A DNA stretch of 64,000 bases from Clostridium thermosuccinogenes (GTDB lineage Bacteria; Bacillota; Clostridia; Acetivibrionales; DSM-5807): positions 2,381,665 to 2,445,664 of the forward strand of contig NZ_CP021850.1 in the NCBI RefSeq assembly GCF_002896855.1, given 5' to 3'. The stretch's first letter is position 1. Each line of letters begins with the position of its first letter. Below, piece after piece: positions 37,850 through 47,910 of this stretch. The notes beneath the pieces were generated by a model, which saw nothing but the letters and a program-made list of their open reading frames with translations, had not been told where the DNA came from and searched no databases. A program made the position numbers and the translations under genes.

Positions 37850-38995
37850 TTATATTTTATTTTTCAGCAATTTTCTAGCGGATGGCAGAATATTTGTAGC
37901 ACTCACAACATAGTGGTTAAGCTTTTGGTAACTGCCATTAATGCATTCAAATATTCCCATGTTTTCAAAATATGTAATAATATCCTCCAGTGTAGTTCTA
38001 GCCAAATCCGGATAATAATCATATAGCGCATCAATAAACCAACTGGTGGGTGTTGCCCAGTAAGCACCGTTTTGATATTCTCCCTGTTTAACAGGTAAAA
38101 GCAGCTTTTCCCAACAGGTTCCCGGGGCTGTGTGCCGCAGTTGTCCAAACTGTACCAACCCCTCGTAATTCGCCGCAAGATAGTCTGCAATACTGGCTTT
38201 AAGCTTCTCAGGCATCGGGAAACCTATCGAAACCGCATAACAGCTACCCCAAACGTCTGTCTGCTTACAATCGACTGTAGCTGCATTAAACATTCCATCG
38301 TCATTTTTAAACATGTCAACCAGTACATTTTCTATCTTTTTAGCAGCCTTGACTGACACATCCGAAGGAAGATTAAACTTGCTCTGCCATTTAGCCATAA
38401 TTCTGTATGCACGCCAGAGGAGAAGCGATTCTTTCATAAGCGAACCGGTCTTTTGTATGCAGTCTGTAAAACCATAAGGGGAATGCGGACATTGTGGATC
38501 ATTCCAAATCAAACCGTTTTCATCCTTGGGAAGAGAATCAAGAGCGGTCATAATTACTTTTTCCCATTTGACAAACAATTCCTTTGCACCCTCAGGCTCC
38601 ATCCGGTTTAATGCACAATCCATGGCAATGACAATAAACGAGTTATTATCAAGATTTTCCATACCTTGAGGCATGTCACCGGCGGCATATGCTGTGGTGC
38701 CGTTGGCATAAACGCGGTCCGGAAGCCAGCAATCACCTTCACGTGCATGTTCCAGCAGATATTCGTTACATGCCAGAATATCTTCAAGCGGGATATATTC
38801 TCCCGCATACTCAATCATGTAAGTATAATCCCGTGTCCACAATGCGTTGTAATTCTTTAAACCATCCGGGGTGTATAGGGTAATGCCAGTTGTTGAAAGG
38901 ATTTTGCACCCTTCAATTTCCTGCTTGGCCCATCGTTCAACTAAAGCAAGAGCTTTCTCAGGCTGATCTCTATATGCATACTTTAACCTATCCAA
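37850..38995 (-). CDS. Six-hairpin (alpha/alpha)6-type glycosidase-like protein
   Basis: 381 residues. Features of six-hairpin glycosidases: NALWTRDYTYMIEYAGEY early on, EHAREGDCWLPDRVYANG, LDNNSFIVIAMD and a C-terminal GTCWEKLLLPVKQGEYQNGAYW element. No signal peptide. The start is TTG 38995, 6 nt after GGGGGAG. It probably trims an oligosaccharide in the cytoplasm; family and substrate are not fixed. An operator-like sequence upstream (39103-39118) resembles those of the LacI-3 operon at 57-58 kb, so it may belong to the same regulon as the other six-hairpin enzyme at 51267-53525. Confidence 0.75.
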   Translation of the reverse strand: MDRLKYAYRDQPEKALALVERWAKQEIEGCKILSTTGITLYTPDGLKNYNALWTRDYTYMIEYAGEYIPLEDILACNEYLLEHAREGDCWLPDRVYANGTTAYAAGDMPQGMENLDNNSFIVIAMDCALNRMEPEGAKELFVKWEKVIMTALDSLPKDENGLIWNDPQCPHSPYGFTDCIQKTGSLMKESLLLWRAYRIMAKWQSKFNLPSDVSVKAAKKIENVLVDMFKNDDGMFNAATVDCKQTDVWGSCYAVSIGFPMPEKLKASIADYLAANYEGLVQFGQLRHTAPGTCWEKLLLPVKQGEYQNGAYWATPTSWFIDALYDYYPDLARTTLEDIITYFENMGIFECINGSYQKLNHYVVSATNILPSARKLLKNKI

Positions 38996-39078
38996 AATTA
39001 CTCCCCCAAAAGCTTATTAAAAAATGCCCACAGGCTCACTGCAAATTGCGGTAGTTTCCTCAATGCTTAAGTGATTTT

Positions 39079-39118
39079 ACGTTTTTATTTAGATTTTCAA
39101 TGATAAAAACGTCTTTTC
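39079..39118. promoter_or_regulatory. Inverted repeat and LacI-3-like operator upstream of the glycosidase gene
   Basis: acgtttttat (39079-39088) and ataaaaacgt (39103-39112) are exact complements. The right arm extends to ataaaaacgtcttttc (39103-39118), close to ACAAAAACGTTTTTGT at 57405-57420, with the same central C-G. It could equally be a simple hairpin ending thiT transcription. Confidence 0.45.
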
Positions 39119-39201
39119 ATATTATATCACAGTTAAAGCGCTGGCGCATCAAATCAGCTTAAATATATTATTTATCAGCTTAAGCCCAATTTCCCTCAAT
39201 A

Positions 39202-39840
39202 TTAAGCTGTCGCTTCTTTCCTTATTCGGTTTATGGCAGCCTTTAAGCTCGGTATAAGCAGTAATCCAATGCAAATCAGTGTATCCGGAAGCATATATGA
39301 CAAATTATATGTCAGAGAATAAAGCCATACACTCTGGCCTTCCGGAGCAAACTCTCCAAAGAAAATTACTCCGGTGAGAAAGTGACTAATAAATCTTGCT
39401 GTTCCTCCCACAGCGGCTCCCAGGTAAATGTTCCTTTTAAACAGGCCTGCCAAACCCAACACAGCAAATGCTATCGGATAATCCAGCAGCATCTGCGCCC
39501 AATGAACTACATAGGCACCCTGAACCAGCTGAAGTATACCATAAACCAGTCCGGCGAGAATACCAGCTCTGGGGCCATATATGTATGAAAAAACAAAGAT
39601 TGGAAGCATACTGGCTATGGTAATAGTTCCACCTGTCGGCAACTCAAAGAGCTTTATGTAAGAAAGAAGAAATGCGGCCGCTACTGCTACGGCTCCATAC
39701 GCCAGCGTTTTCGTGTTATATGCCGTTCTTTTGCTGATTACAACAAGTATTATCGCAAGGGCTGCGAGAGTAACAATTGTTGCAATGGACTTTGCATTGA
39801 GAAGTTCTAAAATCTCTTCCTGAATAACAATTTTGAACAT
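39202..39840 (-). CDS. thiT: ThiT thiamine transporter (ECF S-component)
   Basis: 212 residues with six hydrophobic segments and the ThiT pattern (LPTGGTITIASMLPIFVFSY, then GILQLVQGAYVVHWAQMLLDYP). It binds thiamine and works with a shared ECF energising module that is not encoded in the window. The ATG follows AAAGGAGTG. A TPP riboswitch with a terminator lies directly upstream (39881-40013), which independently supports the thiamine role. Confidence 0.95.
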   Translation of the reverse strand: MFKIVIQEEILELLNAKSIATIVTLAALAIILVVISKRTAYNTKTLAYGAVAVAAAFLLSYIKLFELPTGGTITIASMLPIFVFSYIYGPRAGILAGLVYGILQLVQGAYVVHWAQMLLDYPIAFAVLGLAGLFKRNIYLGAAVGGTARFISHFLTGVIFFGEFAPEGQSVWLYSLTYNLSYMLPDTLICIGLLLIPSLKAAINRIRKEATA

Positions 39841-39880
39841 AAACTTTTCACTCCTTTAAATATTTTTTACTGAAACTAAA

Positions 39881-40013
39881 AATCGCTTACCCCATAGGTA
39901 AGCGACAAAATTCAAAAAAAAACAGTTCAGCTTCCCTACGGTGGTACTAACCACATCAGGTTCAAAGGGTTAAGATGCATGCATCTTTCTCAGCCTTGCG
40001 GCACCCCTAGCGA
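39881..40013 (-). ncRNA. TPP riboswitch with terminator, controlling thiT
   Basis: On the minus strand from 40013 the conserved THI-box elements appear in order: GGGGTGCC, GGCTGAGA, ACCCTTTGAACCTGAT, GTTAGTACCACCGTAGGGAA. The aptamer spans about 39923-40013. It is followed by a hairpin cgcttacc/ggtaagcg (39884-39904) and a T-rich stretch, so high TPP would end transcription before thiT. Confidence 0.95.
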
Positions 40014-40165
40014 AATTATTTAGTTTTCGTATAGATTATACTATCATCTTATTCTCTTGTAAAGCATATTGAGGGAATAAGCAAATACCATTAACAATTT
40101 TTAAGCCTTATAACACGATTCGATTGATCCGAACAGGTTACGGTACAACAGGCTATTTCATTTGT

Positions 40166-40936
40166 CTATTGCAAACCCATCTTTTTCAGGTTTTCTAAGC
40201 TGATGGCCAGGCTTTCAAAAGGATCCCTCTGGCATACATCCTGCTCCACAATGTACCATTTGATTCCGATTTCCCTGCAGGCATCAAGAATTGCAGGCCA
40301 GTTCAGGTTTCCCTCGCCAACTTCGGCCATTATCCTTCCCTTCTTAATATCCATTACCATGTCCTTCAAGTGAACTATATCCATTCGGCCTTTCATCTTT
40401 CTGATCCAGGCTGCAGGATCAGAACCACCGCTCTGTACCCAGTAAGTATCTATTTCTGCATTGAAAGCGCTTTTATCGCTCTCTTCGAAGATTATATCCA
40501 GCCCAATTTTGCCGTCAAATTTTATAAACTCAAAATCATGATTGTGATATACAAAGGATAAACCTGCTTCCTGAAGCTTTTTTGCTATTACAGAAGCCTC
40601 TTTTGCAAACCGGATAAATCCTTCCTTTGAAGAGCGGTATTCTTCCGGCATCGAACCCAATCCAACATACTTGCAGTTCCAAAGCTTGTGATCTGCTATG
40701 ACACCTTCGATATCATCCTTCAAGCGTTGATAACCTATGTGGGTTGCACATATCTCCAGTCCATTGTCATCGGCGATTTTTTTCAGCTGATCAGGAGCAA
40801 TCGGACCCATTCCTGACACCTGTACAGCTTCATAGCCTATTTCTTTTACCTTTTTAAAGGTTTTAGCTATATCTTCAGGGGTTCTGCAAAAATCCCTTAA
40901 AGTATACAACTGGGCTGCTATATTTGACTTTGCCAT
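40166..40936 (-). CDS. Sugar phosphate isomerase/epimerase-like TIM-barrel protein
   Basis: 256 residues of the xylose-isomerase-like family: AAQLYTLRDFCRTPEDIAKTFKKV at the N-terminus, metal ligands expected in FVYHNHDFEF, NAEIDTYWVQSGG, DIVHLKDM and EVGEGNLNW. It is related to IolE/IolI-type enzymes that isomerise or dehydrate inositol or keto-sugars. The ATG follows AGGAGGAATGTAACA. A single gene with no pathway neighbours, so the substrate is open. Confidence 0.85.
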   Translation of the reverse strand: MAKSNIAAQLYTLRDFCRTPEDIAKTFKKVKEIGYEAVQVSGMGPIAPDQLKKIADDNGLEICATHIGYQRLKDDIEGVIADHKLWNCKYVGLGSMPEEYRSSKEGFIRFAKEASVIAKKLQEAGLSFVYHNHDFEFIKFDGKIGLDIIFEESDKSAFNAEIDTYWVQSGGSDPAAWIRKMKGRMDIVHLKDMVMDIKKGRIMAEVGEGNLNWPAILDACREIGIKWYIVEQDVCQRDPFESLAISLENLKKMGLQ

Positions 40937-41083
40937 TGTTACATTCCTCCTGAACCTAAATTACTTACTTTTACTTTATCGCATATTAAACCCCTGTTCA
41001 TTGCTTTTATTGCTTCAAATATAGCTTTTGTTGACAAGATTAAGGCTATACCCGCCAATTCTCAATTTTTCCTGCTTGCGACG

Positions 41084-43018
41084 CTATGGCTCAATATCCA
41101 GTATGTTTCTCTTATACTCCGTATACAGCTTTTTAAGCTCTCGTATCTTCTCAGCCATCTCCAACTGCAACCGGGACACTTCATCATAATTTCCAGCATC
41201 CATGTTCTTCCTTATCTCAGCGAACAAGGAATCCTCCCTCAGAGAGCTCTTCATAAGGTAATGCCTGAGATTATTTATCCTGGTCCAGATTTCTTCATCA
41301 TAATCATTAAATTCTCTGCCTTTATGAAGCTTTACGCAGCTTCTTACCAGCTCGGCATTTTCGTTTATTATTCGCTCACACAGTTCCATCGTCCACTGGA
41401 TTCTGGCAGCCTTGACATAAGACTCCAGTATGTCTTTTTCAAACACTCCTCCTTGCTCCAATACGGCAGCTTTATCTGCGTATTTTTGCAGATTGCAGAG
41501 GTTTTCCCACACTGTAGCGGGAGGCACCCCAAACAGCCTGTTCCTCTCCTCCTCAGTATAGTGTTCGAATACATCCTCTTCACTTCTGTAGGCTCTATCG
41601 GTTTCAAGATAATCGCTGTGTTCTCCCGGCTCTTTGGTAAATTCCTTTTCCAGCTCTTTAGACGTTTTGCCTGAGGATACCGCGTATCTGATCCCATCCA
41701 GCATGGCCTGGTAAATTGCCGCCAATGCCAGATATGTATTGGTATGAGGATTAGGCGACCTAACCTCAAATCTCAGCGACATGGGATTGGAATTATCTTT
41801 AACAAGCCCTACCAAAACCGTCCTGTTTCTGGAGGGAGTTTCAGCGTTCTTGCCTATGGAGGCAACAATACATATTGGAGCTTCAAACCCTGGCTTCAAA
41901 CGGTTTAGAGCGTCATTGCTGGAGGCTATGAACGGATTTACCGCTTCATAATTCTTCAACAGACCCATCAAAGCTCCCCATCCAACGGTATTGAGAAAAT
42001 CCTTCCTCATGTCCCTGGGAGCAAACAGATTTACCATTTTGCCATTTTTCAGCTTTGCCGTCACATTGACATGGGTATGCTCCCCGCTTCCTGCCACACC
42101 TTCTATGGGCTTGGCCATGAAGGTGACTTCCAGTCCGTGCCTTCGGAAGGTTTCCTTTATCAAAATCCTGGCAATGAGCTCATTATCTGCAGCCTGCAGA
42201 GCCAAAGCATACTTCCAGTCAATCTCCAACTGCTCCATGATGTGGTTGAGCCTGCCCTCACCACCGATTTGCGCCTTAACCCCACCTACTTCCTTATGGC
42301 CCATTTCCGGTTCCAGTCCGTATCTTTCCATCAAAAGCAGGGACTTTTCCAAAGCGGTCCGTACTGTGCCCTTTGTCCTTTTCCAATACTGCTCCTGGAG
42401 CATCTGGGATGCTGACAATTCTTCGTATTCAGCCCTATCCCCGGGAGTCTTAACCCAAAACTCCAGTTCTGTGGCCGATGTAAGCCGTATTTCCTGTATA
42501 TCATCAATATTTATGCCGAGTTCTTCGGCAGTTTTCGGATTGCTTTTTAGGATTTTGAGAATTTCACTGCTGAAATAATCCACCGATTTTTGCAGAATGG
42601 ACCTGGAATCTACCCTTCTGCCGTTATGTACAAGAAAAGAAGGAATCCTCAAAGTGCCTACCGGCTTTTTAGTTTCAAAATCAATATGTTCATAATTATA
42701 ATCCACAAACCATTTAACTGAAATGTCGGCTACAAGGTCAACCTTTCCGTCGTTCAGGGTGGCAATACCTGGCAGCACCACGCTGGAACCGTCGGTCTGC
42801 ACTCCCCCGTTTAAAAATTCATCAATATCATCAATAAAATTCTTGACCGGGATTTTTTCATCGGTATCATTTCCTCTAAGGTCTACTCCCACAAAGGAAA
42901 CAAATTTAATTTCCGGATGCGCTCCTATGAGAGAAATTATATCCTCCTTAGAGTGCTTTTCCGGCGGTATTATATATAGTAATTCCGATTCATTAAACTC
43001 TTCCATAACGTTGCTCAT
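41084..43018 (-). CDS. Long-form glutamine synthetase family protein
   Basis: 644 residues from ATG 43018, which is 6 nt past GGGAGG; the ATG at 43024 touches that site. The GS core is recognisable: QTDGSS, the metal-site block GHKEVGGVKAQIG, the ATP block GVAGSGEHTHVNVT, RLKPGFEAPI, and LRFEVRSPNPHTNTYLALAA. It is longer than GSI (~440-470 residues) because of a C-terminal helical extension of about 150 residues rich in Glu/Lys, and lacks the NLYDLPP adenylylation site. Whether it makes glutamine or ligates another amine is uncertain. Single gene; no glnR or GlnK nearby. Confidence 0.85.
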   Translation of the reverse strand: MSNVMEEFNESELLYIIPPEKHSKEDIISLIGAHPEIKFVSFVGVDLRGNDTDEKIPVKNFIDDIDEFLNGGVQTDGSSVVLPGIATLNDGKVDLVADISVKWFVDYNYEHIDFETKKPVGTLRIPSFLVHNGRRVDSRSILQKSVDYFSSEILKILKSNPKTAEELGINIDDIQEIRLTSATELEFWVKTPGDRAEYEELSASQMLQEQYWKRTKGTVRTALEKSLLLMERYGLEPEMGHKEVGGVKAQIGGEGRLNHIMEQLEIDWKYALALQAADNELIARILIKETFRRHGLEVTFMAKPIEGVAGSGEHTHVNVTAKLKNGKMVNLFAPRDMRKDFLNTVGWGALMGLLKNYEAVNPFIASSNDALNRLKPGFEAPICIVASIGKNAETPSRNRTVLVGLVKDNSNPMSLRFEVRSPNPHTNTYLALAAIYQAMLDGIRYAVSSGKTSKELEKEFTKEPGEHSDYLETDRAYRSEEDVFEHYTEEERNRLFGVPPATVWENLCNLQKYADKAAVLEQGGVFEKDILESYVKAARIQWTMELCERIINENAELVRSCVKLHKGREFNDYDEEIWTRINNLRHYLMKSSLREDSLFAEIRKNMDAGNYDEVSRLQLEMAEKIRELKKLYTEYKRNILDIEP

Positions 43019-43411
43019 ATTCATCCTCCCAAAATATTATTAAGTATCCATATTCATAAAAAAGCTCAGAATTCACGATATATCAAATTCTATATTGCAT
43101 AGCAGTTTTTATTGAAACTATCGGTAAATCCTGTGATTTTAATTATGACCTTTTTCCTAGCCTTACATGGTTATCCTTGCCTGATATCAAGCCCTGCGGG
43201 CTGATTGAATATCTTTCTTGTATAAATTCCAATGACCGCGGAATTATACAGGAAGCACCAGATTTTACCATAACCTGGCCTAAAATAAAATATAAAAAAT
43301 TATACCATAAAAATAAAAAAAGAAACAAATATAAATTAATATTTGCTTCTTTTAACTGGACATTTTAATTTTCAAGTTTAGTAAAAACTACAGAAACAAT
43401 AAAATAAAACA
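43019..43411. other. Intergenic region between uvrB and the glutamine synthetase gene
   Basis: Holds a hairpin (tgtataaattcc and ggaattataca, about 43219-43250) and a short gc-rich one (agccctgcgggct, about 43190). Overlapping short frames on both strands lack ribosome binding sites and are not called. Confidence 0.4.
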
Positions 43412-45391
43412 CTACAGAATTTTCTGCTTCAGCTCCAAAATCCTGTCCCTCAACTGCGCTGCTTTTTCAAACTGCAAATCCGCTGCAGCATTTTTCATTT
43501 CTTTGGTCAGCCTGTCAATAGCCTTCTGAATATCTTCCATGCTCATATCTTCTACAGTGTCCTGAACTGTATAAGTTTCGGCTTCCTCGGACACCTTCGT
43601 CGCTTCAATCTTATCCCTGATGCCTTTTGTCACAGATTTTGGCACAATACCGTGCTCCTCATTATACTTCATCTGTATTGTTCTTCTTCTGTTGGTTTCG
43701 CTTATTGCCCTTCTCATGGAATCGGTTATCTCATCGGCGTACATTATCACCTTGCCTTCAACATTCCTCGCAGCCCTTCCTATTGTCTGTATAAGAGAGG
43801 TCTCGGAGCGCAGAAAGCCTTCCTTGTCGGCATCCAGTATCGCCACCAGGGATACCTCCGGCAGGTCCAGACCCTCTCTCAGAAGGTTTATTCCCACCAG
43901 AACATCAAAAACCCCCAGCCTTAAATCTCTTATGATTTCAACCCTTTCCAAGGTATCTATATCAGAATGAAGGTACTTGACTTTAAAATCCAGCTCCTTC
44001 AAATAGTCGGTCAGATCCTCAGCCATTCGCTTGGTAAGGGTAGTAACCAGCACCCTTTCATTTTTGGCAATTCTTTCGTTAATTTCACCGATCAGATCAT
44101 CAATCTGACCCTTGACCGGTTTTACAACCACCTCAGGATCCACCAGTCCCGTCGGCCTGATTATCTGCTCCACTATCTGCGTAGAATGCTTCCGTTCGTA
44201 TTCCGCCGGAGTAGCGCTTACATATATGACCTGGTTAACCCTTTCCTCAAATTCCGAAAATTTCAAAGGCCGGTTGTCAAAAGCCGAAGGCAGCCTGAAT
44301 CCGAAATCCACCAGAGACTGCTTCCTCGATCTGTCCCCGTTATACATGGCACCTATCTGAGGTACGCTGACATGGGATTCGTCGATTATTAAAAGATAAT
44401 CCTCAGGGAAATAGTCAATAAGTGTATAAGGCGGGCTTCCCGGAGTTCTTCCGCTGATATGCCGGGAGTAGTTTTCTATGCCCTGACAGAAGCCTACCTC
44501 CTGCATCATTTCCAGATCATACCGCGTCCTTTGCTCAAGCCTCTGAGCTTCCAGCAGCTTACCCTGGCTCTTTAGCTCCCGGAGCCTTTCTTCCAGTTCC
44601 TGCTCTATAGTTTTTACAGCATGTTCCATTTTTTCTCTTGTGGTAGCATAGTGGGATGCGGGAAAAATCGCCACATGGGATCTTAAACCGATTATCTCCC
44701 CTGTCAGGGAATCAACCTCAGTGATCCTCTCTATTTCATCACCAAAGAATTCTATGCGCAGCACCTTTTCGGAGGAGCCGGCTGGAAATACTTCCAGCAC
44801 ATCTCCCCTTACCCTGAACTTGCCTCGTTTGAAATCTATCTCATTTCTTTCATATTGAATCTCCACCAGCTTGCGTATTACTTCATCCCTGTCCTTTATC
44901 ATTCCCGGCCGGAGAGACACCATAAGGTTTTTATAATCTTCAGGATCACCCAGGCCATAAATGCAGGATACGCTGGCAACAATAATGACATCCCTTCTTT
45001 CAAAAAGCGCTGCTGTCGCCGAATGCCTCAGCTTGTCTATCTCATCATTGATAGAAGCATCCTTCTCAATATATGTGTCGGTGGATGGTATATATGCTTC
45101 AGGCTGATAATAGTCATAGTAGCTTACAAAATATTCAACAGCATTGTTAGGAAAGAACTCCTTGAATTCACTGTACAGCTGTGCTGCCAGGGTCTTGTTA
45201 TGGGCAATCACCAGGGTCGGCTTTTGAACCCTTTCTATGACATTGGCCATGGTAAAAGTTTTACCGGAACCGGTAACCCCCAGCAGAGTCTGATGCTTAT
45301 AGCCCATATTCAAGCCGTGGACAAGCTTGTCTATAGCTTGCGGCTGGTCTCCGCAAGGTTTGTAATCAGAAACAATTTTAAACTCAGGCAT
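43412..45391 (-). CDS. uvrB: Excinuclease ABC subunit B
   Basis: 659 residues, typical. Walker A GVTGSGKT (residues 38-45), beta-hairpin [11 protein letters not shown] that clamps DNA, IDESH helicase motif, motif [11 protein letters not shown] and a C-terminal UVR domain ([21 protein letters not shown]) that contacts UvrC. It verifies DNA damage and loads UvrC in nucleotide excision repair. The ATG follows AAGGAGATCAGCA. uvrA and uvrC are not in the window. Confidence 0.98.
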   Translation of the reverse strand: MPEFKIVSDYKPCGDQPQAIDKLVHGLNMGYKHQTLLGVTGSGKTFTMANVIERVQKPTLVIAHNKTLAAQLYSEFKEFFPNNAVEYFVSYYDYYQPEAYIPSTDTYIEKDASINDEIDKLRHSATAALFERRDVIIVASVSCIYGLGDPEDYKNLMVSLRPGMIKDRDEVIRKLVEIQYERNEIDFKRGKFRVRGDVLEVFPAGSSEKVLRIEFFGDEIERITEVDSLTGEIIGLRSHVAIFPASHYATTREKMEHAVKTIEQELEERLRELKSQGKLLEAQRLEQRTRYDLEMMQEVGFCQGIENYSRHISGRTPGSPPYTLIDYFPEDYLLIIDESHVSVPQIGAMYNGDRSRKQSLVDFGFRLPSAFDNRPLKFSEFEERVNQVIYVSATPAEYERKHSTQIVEQIIRPTGLVDPEVVVKPVKGQIDDLIGEINERIAKNERVLVTTLTKRMAEDLTDYLKELDFKVKYLHSDIDTLERVEIIRDLRLGVFDVLVGINLLREGLDLPEVSLVAILDADKEGFLRSETSLIQTIGRAARNVEGKVIMYADEITDSMRRAISETNRRRTIQMKYNEEHGIVPKSVTKGIRDKIEATKVSEEAETYTVQDTVEDMSMEDIQKAIDRLTKEMKNAAADLQFEKAAQLRDRILELKQKIL

Positions 45392-45996
45392 TGCTGATCT
45401 CCTTACTTTACTTAATTTGACCGGCTATGCAGGCACAGACGGTTTAGTCATCTTTTTCTTTATACCTTTCATTACATTTGCTCACTAATATATTATAGCA
45501 TTATATATGCAATAATCAAACATATGTTTTGTTAATTTATGTATGATATCACCATCTATCGTTGCGTAATTTCACAATAATCTCATGGAAACCTTCATTT
45601 GCACAAAATCATTTGATAATATGTTCAGTTCCTATGATACTCCATGTATAATTAAAGGATCTTTTCAGGATTGACTTGGAAGAGATTTTTACTGTATATT
45701 TTTAAACGCATAAACGCTACATAAATGCTGCTTTCAAATTTTTTACAGTAATTTTTTTAAAAAACAATATATATATTAGCAAAAGATGGAACTTTCCACC
45801 ATTTACCAGAGGAATTCCCTTCGCTACGTCGAAATTATTAGTATTACGGCATTAATGCCACACCTGTAGCAGCACATGGTGCGGCCGTTTGCCTGGTGTG
45901 CAATGGGTTGTTTTTGTTATGCTTTGTCCTCAGGACTTAAATTTGGTTTTTGTTATATAAGGTGTTGCAAACTAATGTGTGTGTAATGGAGGCTGT
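45392..45996. other. 605-bp intergenic region with a GC-rich hairpin
   Basis: A hairpin is formed by cacacc (45859-45864) and ggtgtg (45895-45900), enclosing gcacatggtgc (45872-45882), followed by a T-rich stretch (gttgtttttgtta). It stands out in otherwise AT-rich sequence and may be a leader structure of the downstream membrane protein gene. Nothing else is recognised. Confidence 0.4.
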
Positions 45997-46785
45997 ATGT
46001 TTGATTTGACTGTATTAGGCTATGATCTTTACCACCTTTTTTTTTACTTTACCATTTATGCCTTTATCGGGTGGTGCATGGAAACCGCCTATGTATCTTA
46101 CCTGGATAAAAGATTCGTCAACAGAGGCTTTTTAAACGGTCCCTTCTGCCCTATTTACGGATTTGGGGTTATCCTTATCATATCAGTATTAAGGCCTGTA
46201 AAAGATAACCTTGTATTGCTTTTTCTGGGTTCCTTTGTGTTTACCTCTCTGCTGGAGTATTTTACTGCCTTCATCCTGGAAAAAGCATTCAATAGTACCT
46301 GGTGGGACTACAGCGACAAGCCTTTCAATATTCGCGGCAGGATTTGTTTGTCCAACTCAACACTTTGGGCTGTCTTATCAACAATTATCGTAAGGTATGT
46401 ACAGCCTTATACAACCCGGTTGGTGGATCAAATTCCTCATAATGTCGGTATTACCACGCTTTATATATTGTTAATTTATTTCATCATTGACTTGATTTTT
46501 TCCGTGATATCAGTCATAGGATTAAATATCAGATTAAAAAAGCTGTATATGCTGTCCATGGAACTGCAGGCAAAGTTGGAATATGTGAAAAGTGCCACCA
46601 TTGGAAAAATAGCTGAACTGGAAAACATGCTGCAGGAACTTAAGAACAGATACAATAATCTCCTCAACAGGAACAAGCTTTCTCAGATTAGAATTTTGAA
46701 AGCTTTTCCCAGATTGAAGTCCTTAAAATTCAACAATGTTCTGAATGATTTAAAGGAGAACATAAAAAAATACAGCAGGTTTTGA
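45997..46785 (+). CDS. CmpB-like putative ABC-transporter-type membrane protein
   Basis: 262 residues from ATG 45997, chosen because GGAGG (45988-45992) sits 4 nt before it. The N-terminal half has four or five hydrophobic segments with the family pattern FIGWCMETAYVSYLDKRFVNRGF and GPFCPIYGFG of PF06541 (putative ABC-transporter type IV). The C-terminal ~80 residues are charged, probably a coiled coil. The function of the family is not established. Its stop codon is 1 nt from the stop of the convergent gerB gene. Confidence 0.85.
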   Translation: MFDLTVLGYDLYHLFFYFTIYAFIGWCMETAYVSYLDKRFVNRGFLNGPFCPIYGFGVILIISVLRPVKDNLVLLFLGSFVFTSLLEYFTAFILEKAFNSTWWDYSDKPFNIRGRICLSNSTLWAVLSTIIVRYVQPYTTRLVDQIPHNVGITTLYILLIYFIIDLIFSVISVIGLNIRLKKLYMLSMELQAKLEYVKSATIGKIAELENMLQELKNRYNNLLNRNKLSQIRILKAFPRLKSLKFNNVLNDLKENIKKYSRF

Positions 46786-46786
46786 T

Positions 46787-47875
46787 TCAAGCTTTTTTAC
46801 TTCTCCTGATCTTTATTTCACTGCCAATAAGTATTATTATGGGAAGAAGGACTTGAAACGGAAGTGCATAAATGTTGTATACACGATAATTCCAATCTAT
46901 CATTGCCGTTATGCTTATATAGTTGACATAGGCTACTTCTGCCATCAGCAAAGCAACAGGTGTGACTATAACTCTATAACTTTCAATTTTCAGCACTTTT
47001 GCCAGGCCTTTACAGGCAGCCAGCAAACACACACATACTTTAACAAATCCTGCGATCATGAATGAAATAGCCACTGATCCTTCTACCCTTTGGATGAAGC
47101 CGCCGACATTAACCGTCCTTATGGATGAATATGTTGAGAAGTATAGGATTGACATGAATTTTTCCCCTAGAACAAGGATATTCATCAGAGCAACAATGGT
47201 AAGAATTACCCCTCCTACCAGCATTCCCGTAAGAAGAATTCTGTAGGGAGAGCTTTTATCTTTAAGAGCTCCAAATACCATTGTAAATATCACTGTCTCG
47301 GCGAAAGGAAATGCAAATCCTGAAATCGCACCTTTTATTACCGGCTTTGGTCCATTATACATTATGGGCAGGATGTTGTTTATCTCCATATTTGGTATAC
47401 TGAGCAAAACAAGAGCTATAATAAAAAAGATAACGAGATGAGTAAAGAATTCCGACCACTTCCCAAGAAGCTCAATACCGTCCTTTACCGCCCATATGCA
47501 CAGCAGCATGAAAACTATTACGATAAACAATTCCGGAGTCTCGGGAAGAGCAATGACATTTATAAATTCGCTGAAGTTTCGGACGACCAGTGAGCCCAGG
47601 TGGAAGGCATACCATATATATAGGATGGATATTACACCTCCAAAAAACCGTCCGAAAACCATCTGCAAAATTTCAAAGAGATTTTTTCCCGGAAAGTTTG
47701 ACAGAATCCTGGAATAAGCCAGCAATGCAGGAACTGCCATAATGATGGACAGCAGAGCCGCAATCCAGGAATCCCGCTTTGCTTCTTCTGCAATCCCCAG
47801 CAGCAGATTGCTTCCCAAAACAAAAAGTATTGTCATCATAATTCCTTGTTTATTGGTTATCAATTCCTTTTCCAT
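46787..47875 (-). CDS. Spore germination protein GerB subunit (GerAB/GerKB type)
   Basis: 362 residues with about ten membrane segments and the GerAB/APC-type N-terminus (ITNKQGIMMTILFVLGSNLLLG). In GerA receptors the B subunit holds the germinant binding site in the inner spore membrane. The ATG follows GGAGAG. Last gene of an operon ordered A, C, D, B on the minus strand. It is intact, while the A and D genes carry frame breaks. Confidence 0.92.
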   Translation of the reverse strand: MEKELITNKQGIMMTILFVLGSNLLLGIAEEAKRDSWIAALLSIIMAVPALLAYSRILSNFPGKNLFEILQMVFGRFFGGVISILYIWYAFHLGSLVVRNFSEFINVIALPETPELFIVIVFMLLCIWAVKDGIELLGKWSEFFTHLVIFFIIALVLLSIPNMEINNILPIMYNGPKPVIKGAISGFAFPFAETVIFTMVFGALKDKSSPYRILLTGMLVGGVILTIVALMNILVLGEKFMSILYFSTYSSIRTVNVGGFIQRVEGSVAISFMIAGFVKVCVCLLAACKGLAKVLKIESYRVIVTPVALLMAEVAYVNYISITAMIDWNYRVYNIYALPFQVLLPIIILIGSEIKIRRSKKA

Positions 47876-47910
47876 ATAACTCTCCGGCTTTCCTGTTAGT
47901 ATCTAGGCAA

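Noticed and set aside
43143-43368. Overlapping short frames on both strands between uvrB and the glutamine synthetase gene
   Set aside because: No ribosome binding sites and mutual overlap; the hairpin at 43219-43250 better explains the sequence.
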